64,000 bases of DNA from Cohnella terricola. Its GTDB lineage: Bacteria; Bacillota; Bacilli; Paenibacillales; Paenibacillaceae. The translations under genes were made by a program, and so were the position numbers. The stretch lies in NCBI RefSeq assembly GCF_007786475.1, contig NZ_VNJJ01000001.1, positions 605,381-669,380 of the forward strand. The letters are read 5' to 3'. A model generated the notes under the pieces. That model was not told the DNA's origin. It searched no databases and worked only from the letters and a program-made list of their open reading frames with translations. Every line of letters starts with the position of its first letter. The first letter of the stretch is position 1. Below, piece by piece: positions 50,996 through 58,475 of the stretch.

Positions 50996-51706
50996 ATGAA
51001 CCCTTCACATGATACGTCTCTCGATTTGCTCGTCTTCGCCGCGCATCCTGATGACGCGGAGATCGGCATGGGCGGCACAATTGCCAAACACGCGCGGGAA
51101 GGCTTAGCTGTCGGGATTATCGACCTCACCTATGCGGAAATGTCCTCCAACGGAAACGTAGAGACACGCCAGAAGGAAGCGGCGGAGGCTAGCGAGGTAC
51201 TCGGTCTTGCCGTTCGGGAAACGCTGGGCTTGCCGGATCGGCGTCTCTCCCCGGTTCCCGAGCAGGTCGATCTCATGGTCGAGGCGATTCGCCGCTACCG
51301 GCCGAGACTTGTCTTCGCGCCGTATCACATAGACCGTCATCCGGACCATATCGCGGCTAGCCGCATGGCGGAAGAGGCGGTTTTTAACGCCAAGCTGAGA
51401 AAATACATGCCGGAGCTGCCCGCATGGACGGTCGAGCAGCTTTATTTCTACATGATCAACGATGTTCACGCTCCTCAGTTGTTGATCGACGTGAGCGATG
51501 TTCACGAGATCAAAATGACCGCGCTGAAGGCTTACCGTTCGCAATTTATGCCGGAAAGCAGCGAATCGGATTGGGTGGAGACCCCGCTGACCGGCGCTTA
51601 TCTGGACAACGTCGCGGCGCGGGACAGGCTGTTCGGGCAGGTAAAGAAGTATCGATACGCGGAAGGATTCATTGCAAAAGGTCCTGTTGCGCTGCAACGC
51701 TTCTAA
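50996..51706 (+). CDS. bshB1: Bacillithiol deacetylase BshB1
   Basis: Zinc hydrolase that deacetylates GlcNAc-malate in bacillithiol synthesis. The 236-residue protein has the AHPDDAEIGMGG metal motif (residues about 15-26), and later HPDH. A GTG at 50984 is in frame, but ATG 50996 is better spaced from AAGGGTG. The partner glycosyltransferase BshA is downstream. Confidence 0.93.
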   Translation: MNPSHDTSLDLLVFAAHPDDAEIGMGGTIAKHAREGLAVGIIDLTYAEMSSNGNVETRQKEAAEASEVLGLAVRETLGLPDRRLSPVPEQVDLMVEAIRRYRPRLVFAPYHIDRHPDHIAASRMAEEAVFNAKLRKYMPELPAWTVEQLYFYMINDVHAPQLLIDVSDVHEIKMTALKAYRSQFMPESSESDWVETPLTGAYLDNVAARDRLFGQVKKYRYAEGFIAKGPVALQRF

Positions 51707-51802
51707 TCGCGAATGATCGGGGAATATATTAACGAATGACGACCGATGGGCGATGCCGCGCATCGTTGCCGTCGATTGGTTTTCCGAAATGGAGGAATCG
51801 AC

Positions 51803-52966
51803 ATGAATCGCCCACTGCGAATAGGCATTACCTGCTACCCGTCGCTCGGGGGCTCGGGCGTTGTAGCGACCGAGCTCGGGAAGCTGCTCGCCGAAAAAGG
51901 ACACGAGATTCATTTTATTACGCATAGCATGCCTTTCCGACTGGGCAAGTTTCACCGCAATATTTTTTATCATGAAGTGGAAGTGTCCGATTATTATGTA
52001 TTTCGTTACCCGCCCTATGATCTGTCTCTTGCCAGCAAGATGAACCAGGTCGCAAGGCTGCAGAAGCTGGACTTGCTGCACGTGCATTATGCGGTTCCAC
52101 ATGCGATATGCGCGATTTTGGCCAAACAGATGGCCGGGGACGATCTGAAAGTCGTCACGACACTTCACGGTACGGATATAACGGTGCTGGCCCAAGACGA
52201 AACGCTTAAAGACATTATTCGATTGGGCATCCGCAATAGCGACGCTGTCACAGCGGTCAGCAAGGATCTGATCCGGGAGACGCGAGAGCTGCTGGACATC
52301 CGCGAGCCGATCGATCTGACATACAATTTCGTGGACAAAAGAATCTATTATCCCCGCGAATGTCGGGATTTACGCCGAGACTACGCGGAGCCACACGAGA
52401 AAGTGCTGATGCACATCTCGAATTTCCGTCCAGTCAAAAGAACGAGCGACGTCGTTGATATTTTCGCCAAGGTGAATGCCGCTATGCCTGCTAAGTTAGT
52501 TCTGGTCGGAGAAGGGCCGGATCTGCCGAAGATTCAGTCGAAGATTCAAGCAATGGGCTTAACCGAACGGGTGCATTTTCTAGGCAAACAGGACGACGTC
52601 GCGCAGGTGATTTCCATCGCGGATTTGTTGCTGCTGCCATCTGAGAAGGAAAGCTTCGGATTGGTCGCTTTGGAAGCGATGGCTTGCGGCGTACCGACGA
52701 TCGGGTCGGTAGCGGGCGGCATTCCCGAGTTGGTTCAACATGGCACTACAGGGTTCCTGTCTCCGATCGGAAACACGGACGATATGGCGGCAAACGCGCT
52801 TAAGCTGCTGAACAACGAAAAGCTCTATGCGGATTTCAGGGAAGCCTGCCTGCAGCGCGCGCATCACGTGTTCTGCGATGAGCTGATTACGTCTCAATAC
52901 GAAGAAATCTATTATCGCGTGCTCGGCATGCCGCTCGAAGCTCCGGTTCCCGCTTGTAACGTTTAA
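51803..52966 (+). CDS. bshA: GlcNAc-malate glycosyltransferase BshA
   Basis: First step of bacillithiol synthesis, joining GlcNAc to L-malate. The 387-residue GT4 enzyme has the motif PSLGGSGVVATELG near residue 13, THSMPFRL and the C-terminal E-x7-E motif (PSEKESFGLVALEAMACGVP). The ATG at 51803 follows GGAGG; the upstream frame is not used. The 96 bases before it contain no other gene. Confidence 0.95.
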   Translation: MNRPLRIGITCYPSLGGSGVVATELGKLLAEKGHEIHFITHSMPFRLGKFHRNIFYHEVEVSDYYVFRYPPYDLSLASKMNQVARLQKLDLLHVHYAVPHAICAILAKQMAGDDLKVVTTLHGTDITVLAQDETLKDIIRLGIRNSDAVTAVSKDLIRETRELLDIREPIDLTYNFVDKRIYYPRECRDLRRDYAEPHEKVLMHISNFRPVKRTSDVVDIFAKVNAAMPAKLVLVGEGPDLPKIQSKIQAMGLTERVHFLGKQDDVAQVISIADLLLLPSEKESFGLVALEAMACGVPTIGSVAGGIPELVQHGTTGFLSPIGNTDDMAANALKLLNNEKLYADFREACLQRAHHVFCDELITSQYEEIYYRVLGMPLEAPVPACNV

Positions 52967-53003
52967 AGGGCCGTAGCACGAACGGAAGGAAGTGGATTCA
53001 ACC

Positions 53004-54320
53004 ATGGAACATGAATTGGAAAACGACAAGCGGTGGACGGAAGGACTTGATATCGTCCACCGTCTTGAACATAACGGACATCGCGCCTACCTCGTCGGCG
53101 GATGCGTCAGAGACAAGCTGCTTGGTCGGCCGCTTCACGATATCGACATCGCGACTTCCGCGAAACCCGAGGAAGTGCTTGGGTTATTCTCGCGGACGCT
53201 GCCGACAGGTCTGAAACACGGAACGGTTACGGTCATGGAAGAGGGCAGCTCTTTCGAAGTTACGACGTTTCGCCAGGAAGGCGATTATACCGACGCCAGA
53301 AGACCGGACGAAGTCTCGTTCGTGCTGGATGTGAAAGAGGATCTCGCACGCCGTGATTTTACGTTTAACGCGATGGCTTTCGGGTCCGATGGAAAGATCG
53401 TGGATCCGTTCGGCGGGCAAGACGCGTTAAGAGCGGGAGTCGTTCAGTGCGTAGGGCAACCGTCCGAACGTTTCGGAGAAGACGCGCTAAGAATGCTGCG
53501 AGCGATTCGTTTTGCCGCTGAATTCGGATTCGATATTTTGCCCGACGTCTGGGAAGGGATCATTAGCAACCGCGGCAAGCTTGCCCAGGTCGCCATGGAA
53601 CGCGTCAGCGCGGAATGGGACAAGATGATGGCAGGAGGCGGTCCGGAGCAAGCTTGCCACTATTTGTTCAAGAGCGGCCTGCTCGTTAATGTGAAAGAAT
53701 CTTTGCCCGAGTCGTTCAGGGGCGCGGCGGAGAGATATAGGCTTAACGGCAGTGATTGGCATTGGGAAGAGTGGGGCGCATTAGACTCCGACGAAAGTTC
53801 ATCGGGCAATCTGCTTTATCTTCCGCTGCTTCCCGACGCCGATTTGCGATGGGCGGCTTTGCTTATCGGAATGGGCGTGAACGGAAGCGATACGCTCAAG
53901 CTGTTCCGTTCTTTACGGATCAGTGGGAAAAGAGCGGAACGCATCGCGGCGATCGCGGATTTCCATGAAAGTTTGAGCGCGTATGATGAGTCTACGATGC
54001 GGCACGGATGGATAAAAAACACGATTGCGCACAGCCGAAGCATTGCCGAAGATTTGCTGTCGATAAGGGAAGCTTGTGGGGAAACCGTCTTCGCGGAGCG
54101 GGAATGGTTAACGGAGATGTCTGTTTCGTCGGTGGCGGAACTTGATGTCAAAGGAGACGAGCTCTCTCGCTATTTAGGCGTCGCTCCCGGACCTTGGATC
54201 TCGGTTTTGCTGCAGCGTTTGCTAGAAGAAGCGGCGTCGGGACGAATTCCTAACGATAAGGGATCGCTTCTGTCCGAAGCCAAATCGGCGATGCGAAACA
54301 TGACGGAGGAACGAAAATGA
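53004..54320 (+). CDS. cca: CCA tRNA nucleotidyltransferase
   Basis: Adds or repairs the 3' CCA of tRNAs. The 438-residue protein has the class II nucleotidyltransferase head GGCVRDKLLGRPLHDIDIAT (GGxVRD, then DxD) and the RRDFTFNAMAF motif; the body and tail follow. Start ATG 53004 is preferred to the GTG at 52992, which is inside the ribosome-binding-site area. Note that the tRNA-Pro in this window already encodes CCA. ATGA overlap with birA. Confidence 0.94.
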   Translation: MEHELENDKRWTEGLDIVHRLEHNGHRAYLVGGCVRDKLLGRPLHDIDIATSAKPEEVLGLFSRTLPTGLKHGTVTVMEEGSSFEVTTFRQEGDYTDARRPDEVSFVLDVKEDLARRDFTFNAMAFGSDGKIVDPFGGQDALRAGVVQCVGQPSERFGEDALRMLRAIRFAAEFGFDILPDVWEGIISNRGKLAQVAMERVSAEWDKMMAGGGPEQACHYLFKSGLLVNVKESLPESFRGAAERYRLNGSDWHWEEWGALDSDESSSGNLLYLPLLPDADLRWAALLIGMGVNGSDTLKLFRSLRISGKRAERIAAIADFHESLSAYDESTMRHGWIKNTIAHSRSIAEDLLSIREACGETVFAEREWLTEMSVSSVAELDVKGDELSRYLGVAPGPWISVLLQRLLEEAASGRIPNDKGSLLSEAKSAMRNMTEERK

Positions 54321-55303
54321 GCAAAGTCGGTTTGTTGAGCATATTGGAGGCCAGCGAGGGCGAATACGTGTCGGGCGAGGAAATCAGCCGGTTGCTCGGC
54401 GTCAGTCGGACGGCCGTCTGGAAGCAGATTCGCAAGCTGGAGGCGGAAGGGTATGTCGTTGAGGCAGTTCCCCGCTTAGGATATAAGCTTACTGGCAAGC
54501 CGGCGCGCCTTTCACTCCAGGATTTGCTGCCCAAGCTTCATACGAAGCGTTTTGGCCGCCAAATACGCATACTTGACGTCGTCACATCGACGCAAGACGA
54601 AGTGCGAACGATGGCGGAACAAGGAGCCCCGGAAGGGACCCTCGTTATCGCGGAGCAACAGACGAGCGGAAGGGGGCGCATGGGACGCAATTGGGTGTCC
54701 CCGCTCGGCAAAGGCATCTGGATGAGCTTGCTCCTTAGGCCGCCGGTTCCGCTGCCCTTAACGCCGCAGTTGACGCTGCTTGCGGCCGTCGCGCTCAGCC
54801 GGGCAATTGCGCGCATTATACCGGAACTATCGATCGGTATTAAATGGCCGAACGATCTGCTGGTTGGCGGCCGTAAAATTAGCGGTATTCTGCTTGAATC
54901 CGCAGCTGAGGACGAAAGATTGCGCTATATCGTCGCGGGCTTGGGCATTTCCGTGAATTTGGACGAAAAGGATTATCCGGACGAGCTGTTGCCGAAGGCG
55001 ATTTCGCTTAAAATGGCTTCGGGGCGCGAGGTGAACCGCAGCGATCTCATCGCGAGCGTTCTCGAAGAATTCGAGGGGCTGTACGATCTCTACTTAGAAC
55101 AAGGATTCGCGCCGATCCGGTCGTTATGGGAAGCTCGTTCAGTCACATTAGGCCACGTGACGCAGTTGAATACTCCGCAAGGCTCCGTTACGGGAATCCC
55201 GCGAGGACTAGACGAAATGGGAGGACTTCGTGTCGAGCTGGCGGATGGAAGCTGGCGAACGATCTACTCCGCAGAGATCAGAGATGAAGCCGCAAGTTCA
55301 TAG
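54317..55303 (+). CDS. birA: Biotin-protein ligase and biotin operon repressor BirA
   Basis: A 328-residue protein with an N-terminal winged helix (residues about 7-60, GEEISRLLGVSRTAVWKQI) and a ligase domain with GRGRMGRNWVSP (near residue 115) and the catalytic KWPNDLLV. Biotinylates acetyl-CoA carboxylase and probably represses biotin genes elsewhere. Directly after cca with ATGA overlap. Its stop lies inside the predicted -35 of the panB promoter. Confidence 0.94.
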   Translation: MSKVGLLSILEASEGEYVSGEEISRLLGVSRTAVWKQIRKLEAEGYVVEAVPRLGYKLTGKPARLSLQDLLPKLHTKRFGRQIRILDVVTSTQDEVRTMAEQGAPEGTLVIAEQQTSGRGRMGRNWVSPLGKGIWMSLLLRPPVPLPLTPQLTLLAAVALSRAIARIIPELSIGIKWPNDLLVGGRKISGILLESAAEDERLRYIVAGLGISVNLDEKDYPDELLPKAISLKMASGREVNRSDLIASVLEEFEGLYDLYLEQGFAPIRSLWEARSVTLGHVTQLNTPQGSVTGIPRGLDEMGGLRVELADGSWRTIYSAEIRDEAASS

Positions 55304-55329
55304 ACGGAAACTCTTATTTCTGATATAAT
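55301..55329 (+). promoter_or_regulatory. Promoter of the panB leader
   Basis: TAGACG (55301-55306), 17-bp spacer, TATAAT (55324-55329), with a TG two bases earlier (TGATATAAT). Start near 55336. Confidence 0.6.
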
Positions 55330-55335
55330 TTCCTT

Positions 55336-55533
55336 GCAAGGTGGTATCGCTTGGATGCGAACCGCACTTGTAGCTTGTATGAAAAGCAATAAAAAATGCA
55401 ACAGTAATCCAATACCGTCATGGATTCGCGGCGGATTCTGCTCTGAGCCGAAAGGACCGAGACAGAAGGACGTGAAGGACGTTCTATGTTGAATGGGAAC
55501 CCTTTTTTGCTCATGGGCAAAATGGGTTTTTTT
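55336..55533 (+). promoter_or_regulatory. Structured panB leader ending in a terminator (candidate pan RNA)
   Basis: A ~200-nt leader before panB. Near its end, ACA-A-GGACGT (55462-55473 region) pairs with ACGTTCT-A-TGT (55479-55489) in a stem with unpaired A residues, then a strong terminator follows (55498-55533), 35 bases before panB. This resembles the pan RNA motif, reported upstream of panB/C/D in Firmicutes with two bulged adenines. The match to that motif is by memory of its description, not by alignment, so it is tentative; the leader-terminator layout itself is clear. Confidence 0.5.
55498..55533 (+). terminator. Terminator in the panB leader
   Basis: AACCC (55498-55502) pairs with GGGTT (55524-55528), and TTTTGC with GCAAAA inside, followed by T residues. 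Its place upstream of panB makes it a likely attenuator. Confidence 0.8.
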
Positions 55534-55568
55534 GTTGTGAAATCCTGTTATCATTAGGAGGATCTCCC

Positions 55569-56435
55569 ATGAAACAAGCATTAACCGTCCCGCGATTAAA
55601 AACGATGAAAGCACAAGGAAAACCAATTGCGGTAATAACGGCATACGATCACCCATCCGCAATGCTTGCGGAAGAAGCAGACGTTGACGTCATCCTGGTT
55701 GGCGATTCGCTCGGCAACGTCGTACTCGGTTACGATACGACGGTTTTTGTCAAGCTTGAGGATATGATATACCATACACGTTCGGTCGTGCGCGGAGCAC
55801 CTAGAACGATGGTCGTGACGGATATGCCCTTCGCGACTTATCGATTGGGCCCCGAGGCTACGCTGCGCAACGCCGCTAGGCTAATGCAAGACGGCGGCGC
55901 ACATGCTGTCAAGCTTGAAGGAGGCGCGGAACTTGCGGACGAGATTCGTCATCTCGTCTCGGCAGGCATTCCCGTACTAGGACATCTTGGATTAACGCCG
56001 CAATCCGTTCATCAGATCGGCGGCTATAAAGTACAAGGCAAGAGCAGCGCGGAAGCCGAGAAGCTGATTGAAGACGCCAAGGCGCTTGAACAAGCGGGCG
56101 CCTTCGGTATCGTGCTTGAGCTAATGACGGAGGAACTGGCAACGGAAGTTTCCCAAGCGATCAGCATTCCGACGATCGGGATCGGCGCGGGCCGAGGTTG
56201 CGACGGACAAGTGCTCGTCTATCACGATCTGCTCCGGTACGGCTCGGGAATCCGGGATAAGAAGATGGTAAAAAGCTATGCGAATATCGGAGATACGGTT
56301 CGCAGCGCCATCGCGGAATACGTGAGCGAAGTGAAAACAAGAGCGTTTCCGGAAGAAAAACATTCGTTTACGGTGAAGGAATCGCCCGAAAATCAGAACG
56401 CTCCAGTGAAGCTATACGGAGGAGATAAACAATGA
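55569..56435 (+). CDS. panB: Ketopantoate hydroxymethyltransferase
   Basis: First step of pantothenate synthesis. The 288-residue TIM-barrel protein has the motif ITAYDHPSAMLAEEADVD and VGDSLGNVVLGYDTT, then GIGAGRGCDGQVLVYHDLL. Ribosome binding site TAGGAGGATCTCCC is itself flanked by a complementary GATCTCC-like run. Starts the panBCD operon; ATGA overlap with panC. Confidence 0.96.
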   Translation: MKQALTVPRLKTMKAQGKPIAVITAYDHPSAMLAEEADVDVILVGDSLGNVVLGYDTTVFVKLEDMIYHTRSVVRGAPRTMVVTDMPFATYRLGPEATLRNAARLMQDGGAHAVKLEGGAELADEIRHLVSAGIPVLGHLGLTPQSVHQIGGYKVQGKSSAEAEKLIEDAKALEQAGAFGIVLELMTEELATEVSQAISIPTIGIGAGRGCDGQVLVYHDLLRYGSGIRDKKMVKSYANIGDTVRSAIAEYVSEVKTRAFPEEKHSFTVKESPENQNAPVKLYGGDKQ

Positions 56436-57340
56436 CGATTAAAGTCGTTCGCACGATCTCTGAACTGAGACGCGAGATCACGGCTTTTCGCAGTACAGAT
56501 GCGGAAGGACGCGCAGTCGGATTCGTTCCGACGATGGGGTATTTGCATGAAGGTCATGCGAGCCTGCTTCGCCGGTCCGCGCAAGAGAACGGGCTGACCG
56601 TACTTAGCGTATTCGTCAATCCGATCCAATTCGGACCGAACGAGGATTTGGATAAATATCCTCGCAACGAGGAGAGAGATCTGCAAGTCGCCGTAGAAGC
56701 CGGAGCCGATCTCGTATTTATGCCGTCTGTCGTGGAAATGTATCCCCGGCCTCGCGTGACCACCGTCGCCGTAACGGAAGTGACCGATCGTTTATGCGGC
56801 GCCAGTCGCCCTGGCCATTTCGACGGAGTGGCGACGGTCGTGACGAAGCTGTTCAATATCGTGCAGCCCGATCGGGCGTATTTCGGCTTGAAAGACGCTC
56901 AACAAATCGCCGTTATCGAGCGCATGACGCAAGATCTGAACATACCGGTCGAGATCGTGCCATGCCCGATCGTCCGCGAGGCGGACGGACTCGCGATGAG
57001 CTCGCGAAACGTCTATTTGAGCGCGGCGGAGAGGGAACAGGCCTTGGTGCTGTCCAGATCGCTTTCCCGGGCAGGAGAATGGATCGGGGAAGGCTTAACA
57101 GCCGACCGGATCGTCGCTCGCTTGAAGGACGAGATAGGCAGCGTTCCGCTGGCGAATATCGAATACGTGGAAATTTTGACTTACCCGAATTTGGTTCCCG
57201 TGGCCGAAGGGCAACCGCTTATCCATATCGGCGATTCGTTGTTGATCGCATTGGCGGTTCGTTTTGGCAATACCCGCCTGATCGATAATCGGCTGCTTAT
57301 TCCAAAGGAAGTAGGTGCTGAATTATGTTCCGTCAAATGA
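56432..57340 (+). CDS. panC: Pantothenate synthetase
   Basis: Joins pantoate and beta-alanine with ATP. The 302-residue nucleotidylyltransferase-fold protein has [16 protein letters not shown] with the HxGH motif, [27 protein letters not shown], and the KMSKS-like [12 protein letters not shown]. It overlaps panD by 16 bases. Confidence 0.96.
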   Translation: MTIKVVRTISELRREITAFRSTDAEGRAVGFVPTMGYLHEGHASLLRRSAQENGLTVLSVFVNPIQFGPNEDLDKYPRNEERDLQVAVEAGADLVFMPSVVEMYPRPRVTTVAVTEVTDRLCGASRPGHFDGVATVVTKLFNIVQPDRAYFGLKDAQQIAVIERMTQDLNIPVEIVPCPIVREADGLAMSSRNVYLSAAEREQALVLSRSLSRAGEWIGEGLTADRIVARLKDEIGSVPLANIEYVEILTYPNLVPVAEGQPLIHIGDSLLIALAVRFGNTRLIDNRLLIPKEVGAELCSVK

Positions 57341-57708
57341 TGAAAGCGAAAATACACCGGGCTACCGTGACCGAAGCGAACCTGAATTACGTCGGGAGCG
57401 TAACGATCGACCAAGACTTGATGGAATTGGTCGATATTCTGCCAGACGAAAAAGTTCAAATCGTGAATAATAACAACGGAGCCAGGTTCGAAACCTACGT
57501 GATTCCCGGTCCGAGAGGCTCTGGCGTCATCTGCTTAAACGGAGCCGCGGCAAGACTCGTTCTGCCAGGAGATAAAGTCATTATCATCAATTATGGATTG
57601 ATGTCCGACGAGGAAGCCCGACGTCACCGTCCGCGCATCGCGATTCTGGACGACAATAACCGGGTTGCCGAATTGTTGGCGGAAGAACCGCATTCGACCG
57701 TTTTGTAA
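57325..57708 (+). CDS. panD: Aspartate 1-decarboxylase
   Basis: Makes beta-alanine from aspartate. The 127-residue proenzyme is self-cleaved at the Gly-Ser of YVGSVTID (near residue 25) to give the pyruvoyl group; the [11 protein letters not shown] segment is conserved. Overlap of 16 bases with panC, whose product uses the beta-alanine. Confidence 0.96.
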   Translation: MFRQMMKAKIHRATVTEANLNYVGSVTIDQDLMELVDILPDEKVQIVNNNNGARFETYVIPGPRGSGVICLNGAAARLVLPGDKVIIINYGLMSDEEARRHRPRIAILDDNNRVAELLAEEPHSTVL

Positions 57709-57779
57709 CGCGTATGAAACCCCTCCTTGAAACGCAGAATGAGCAGTACAATAACATCTTGCGACAAGGGGGAACGATC

Positions 57780-58418
57780 ATGATCCAACAATGGTTCGCG
57801 ACGATGAACGAAGCGCTCGACGATCTGATTTTGCGTTATCCACACGCTTCGGCAAACGAAAAAAACGATCTGCGGCAACAATGGGATGTGCTCAAAGGGT
57901 TAAGTGATGATATTATTGAATTATGGCTGCAATTTGAAGACAAAATGGGTTTTTTCCGGGATGTTGAACAGCAATCGACCATCGTCGCGCCCGAACCGCA
58001 AAAACTTCTAGGCTCCTTCATTAAAGGACAAGGCTATTTCAAACTCCAGATGTTCCAGCACGCTTCCGTTCATCTCGAGGAAACGATCGCCTCGTACCCA
58101 GATTTTATTTGCGCACGATTATTTCTTGCCATGACCCTTATGCATATGAAACAATGGAATGAAGCCCAAAGGCATTTTCAATTGATTGCCGCCGTCACCG
58201 ATGAGAAAAGGCTGCAGGCGATTGCCTACAACGCGCTTGGCTGCATTCAAGCGATCTACGCTCATTTGGATAAAGCCCAAACTTATTTTCATAAAGCATT
58301 GGAAGCCGACCCCGGTTTTACCGATCCGAAACATAATCTGGAGTCCGTCCGTCGGGGAAACGGGCAGATTCAGCTTCAATTCGGCAGCGCGGAATTGCAA
58401 TCGTTGGTCCAAGTATAA
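57780..58418 (+). CDS. TPR-like protein of unknown function
   Basis: A 212-residue, helical protein with degenerate tetratricopeptide units, best seen at about residues 106-140 (QMFQHASVHLEETIASYPDF) and 155-185 (AYNALGCIQAIYAHLDKAQT). The ATG at 57780 is seven bases after AAGGGGG; the longer frame from 57714 reads through the panD tail. Interaction partner unknown. It is the second TPR gene in the window. Confidence 0.78.
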   Translation: MIQQWFATMNEALDDLILRYPHASANEKNDLRQQWDVLKGLSDDIIELWLQFEDKMGFFRDVEQQSTIVAPEPQKLLGSFIKGQGYFKLQMFQHASVHLEETIASYPDFICARLFLAMTLMHMKQWNEAQRHFQLIAAVTDEKRLQAIAYNALGCIQAIYAHLDKAQTYFHKALEADPGFTDPKHNLESVRRGNGQIQLQFGSAELQSLVQV

Positions 58419-58475
58419 CTTGGGTATCATTCGGATCTTTTTTGATTTGCGCACCGGAAGGAAAGGAAGTCTGGA

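Noticed and set aside
51104..52195. 363-codon minus-strand frame over bshB1 and bshA
   Set aside because: Antisense shadow across two genes of known function.
55338..55350. T-box motif (AAGGTGGTATCGC) in the panB leader
   Set aside because: Resembles the T-box bulge sequence, but lies at the 5' end just after the start of transcription and far from the terminator, and no specifier loop is visible.
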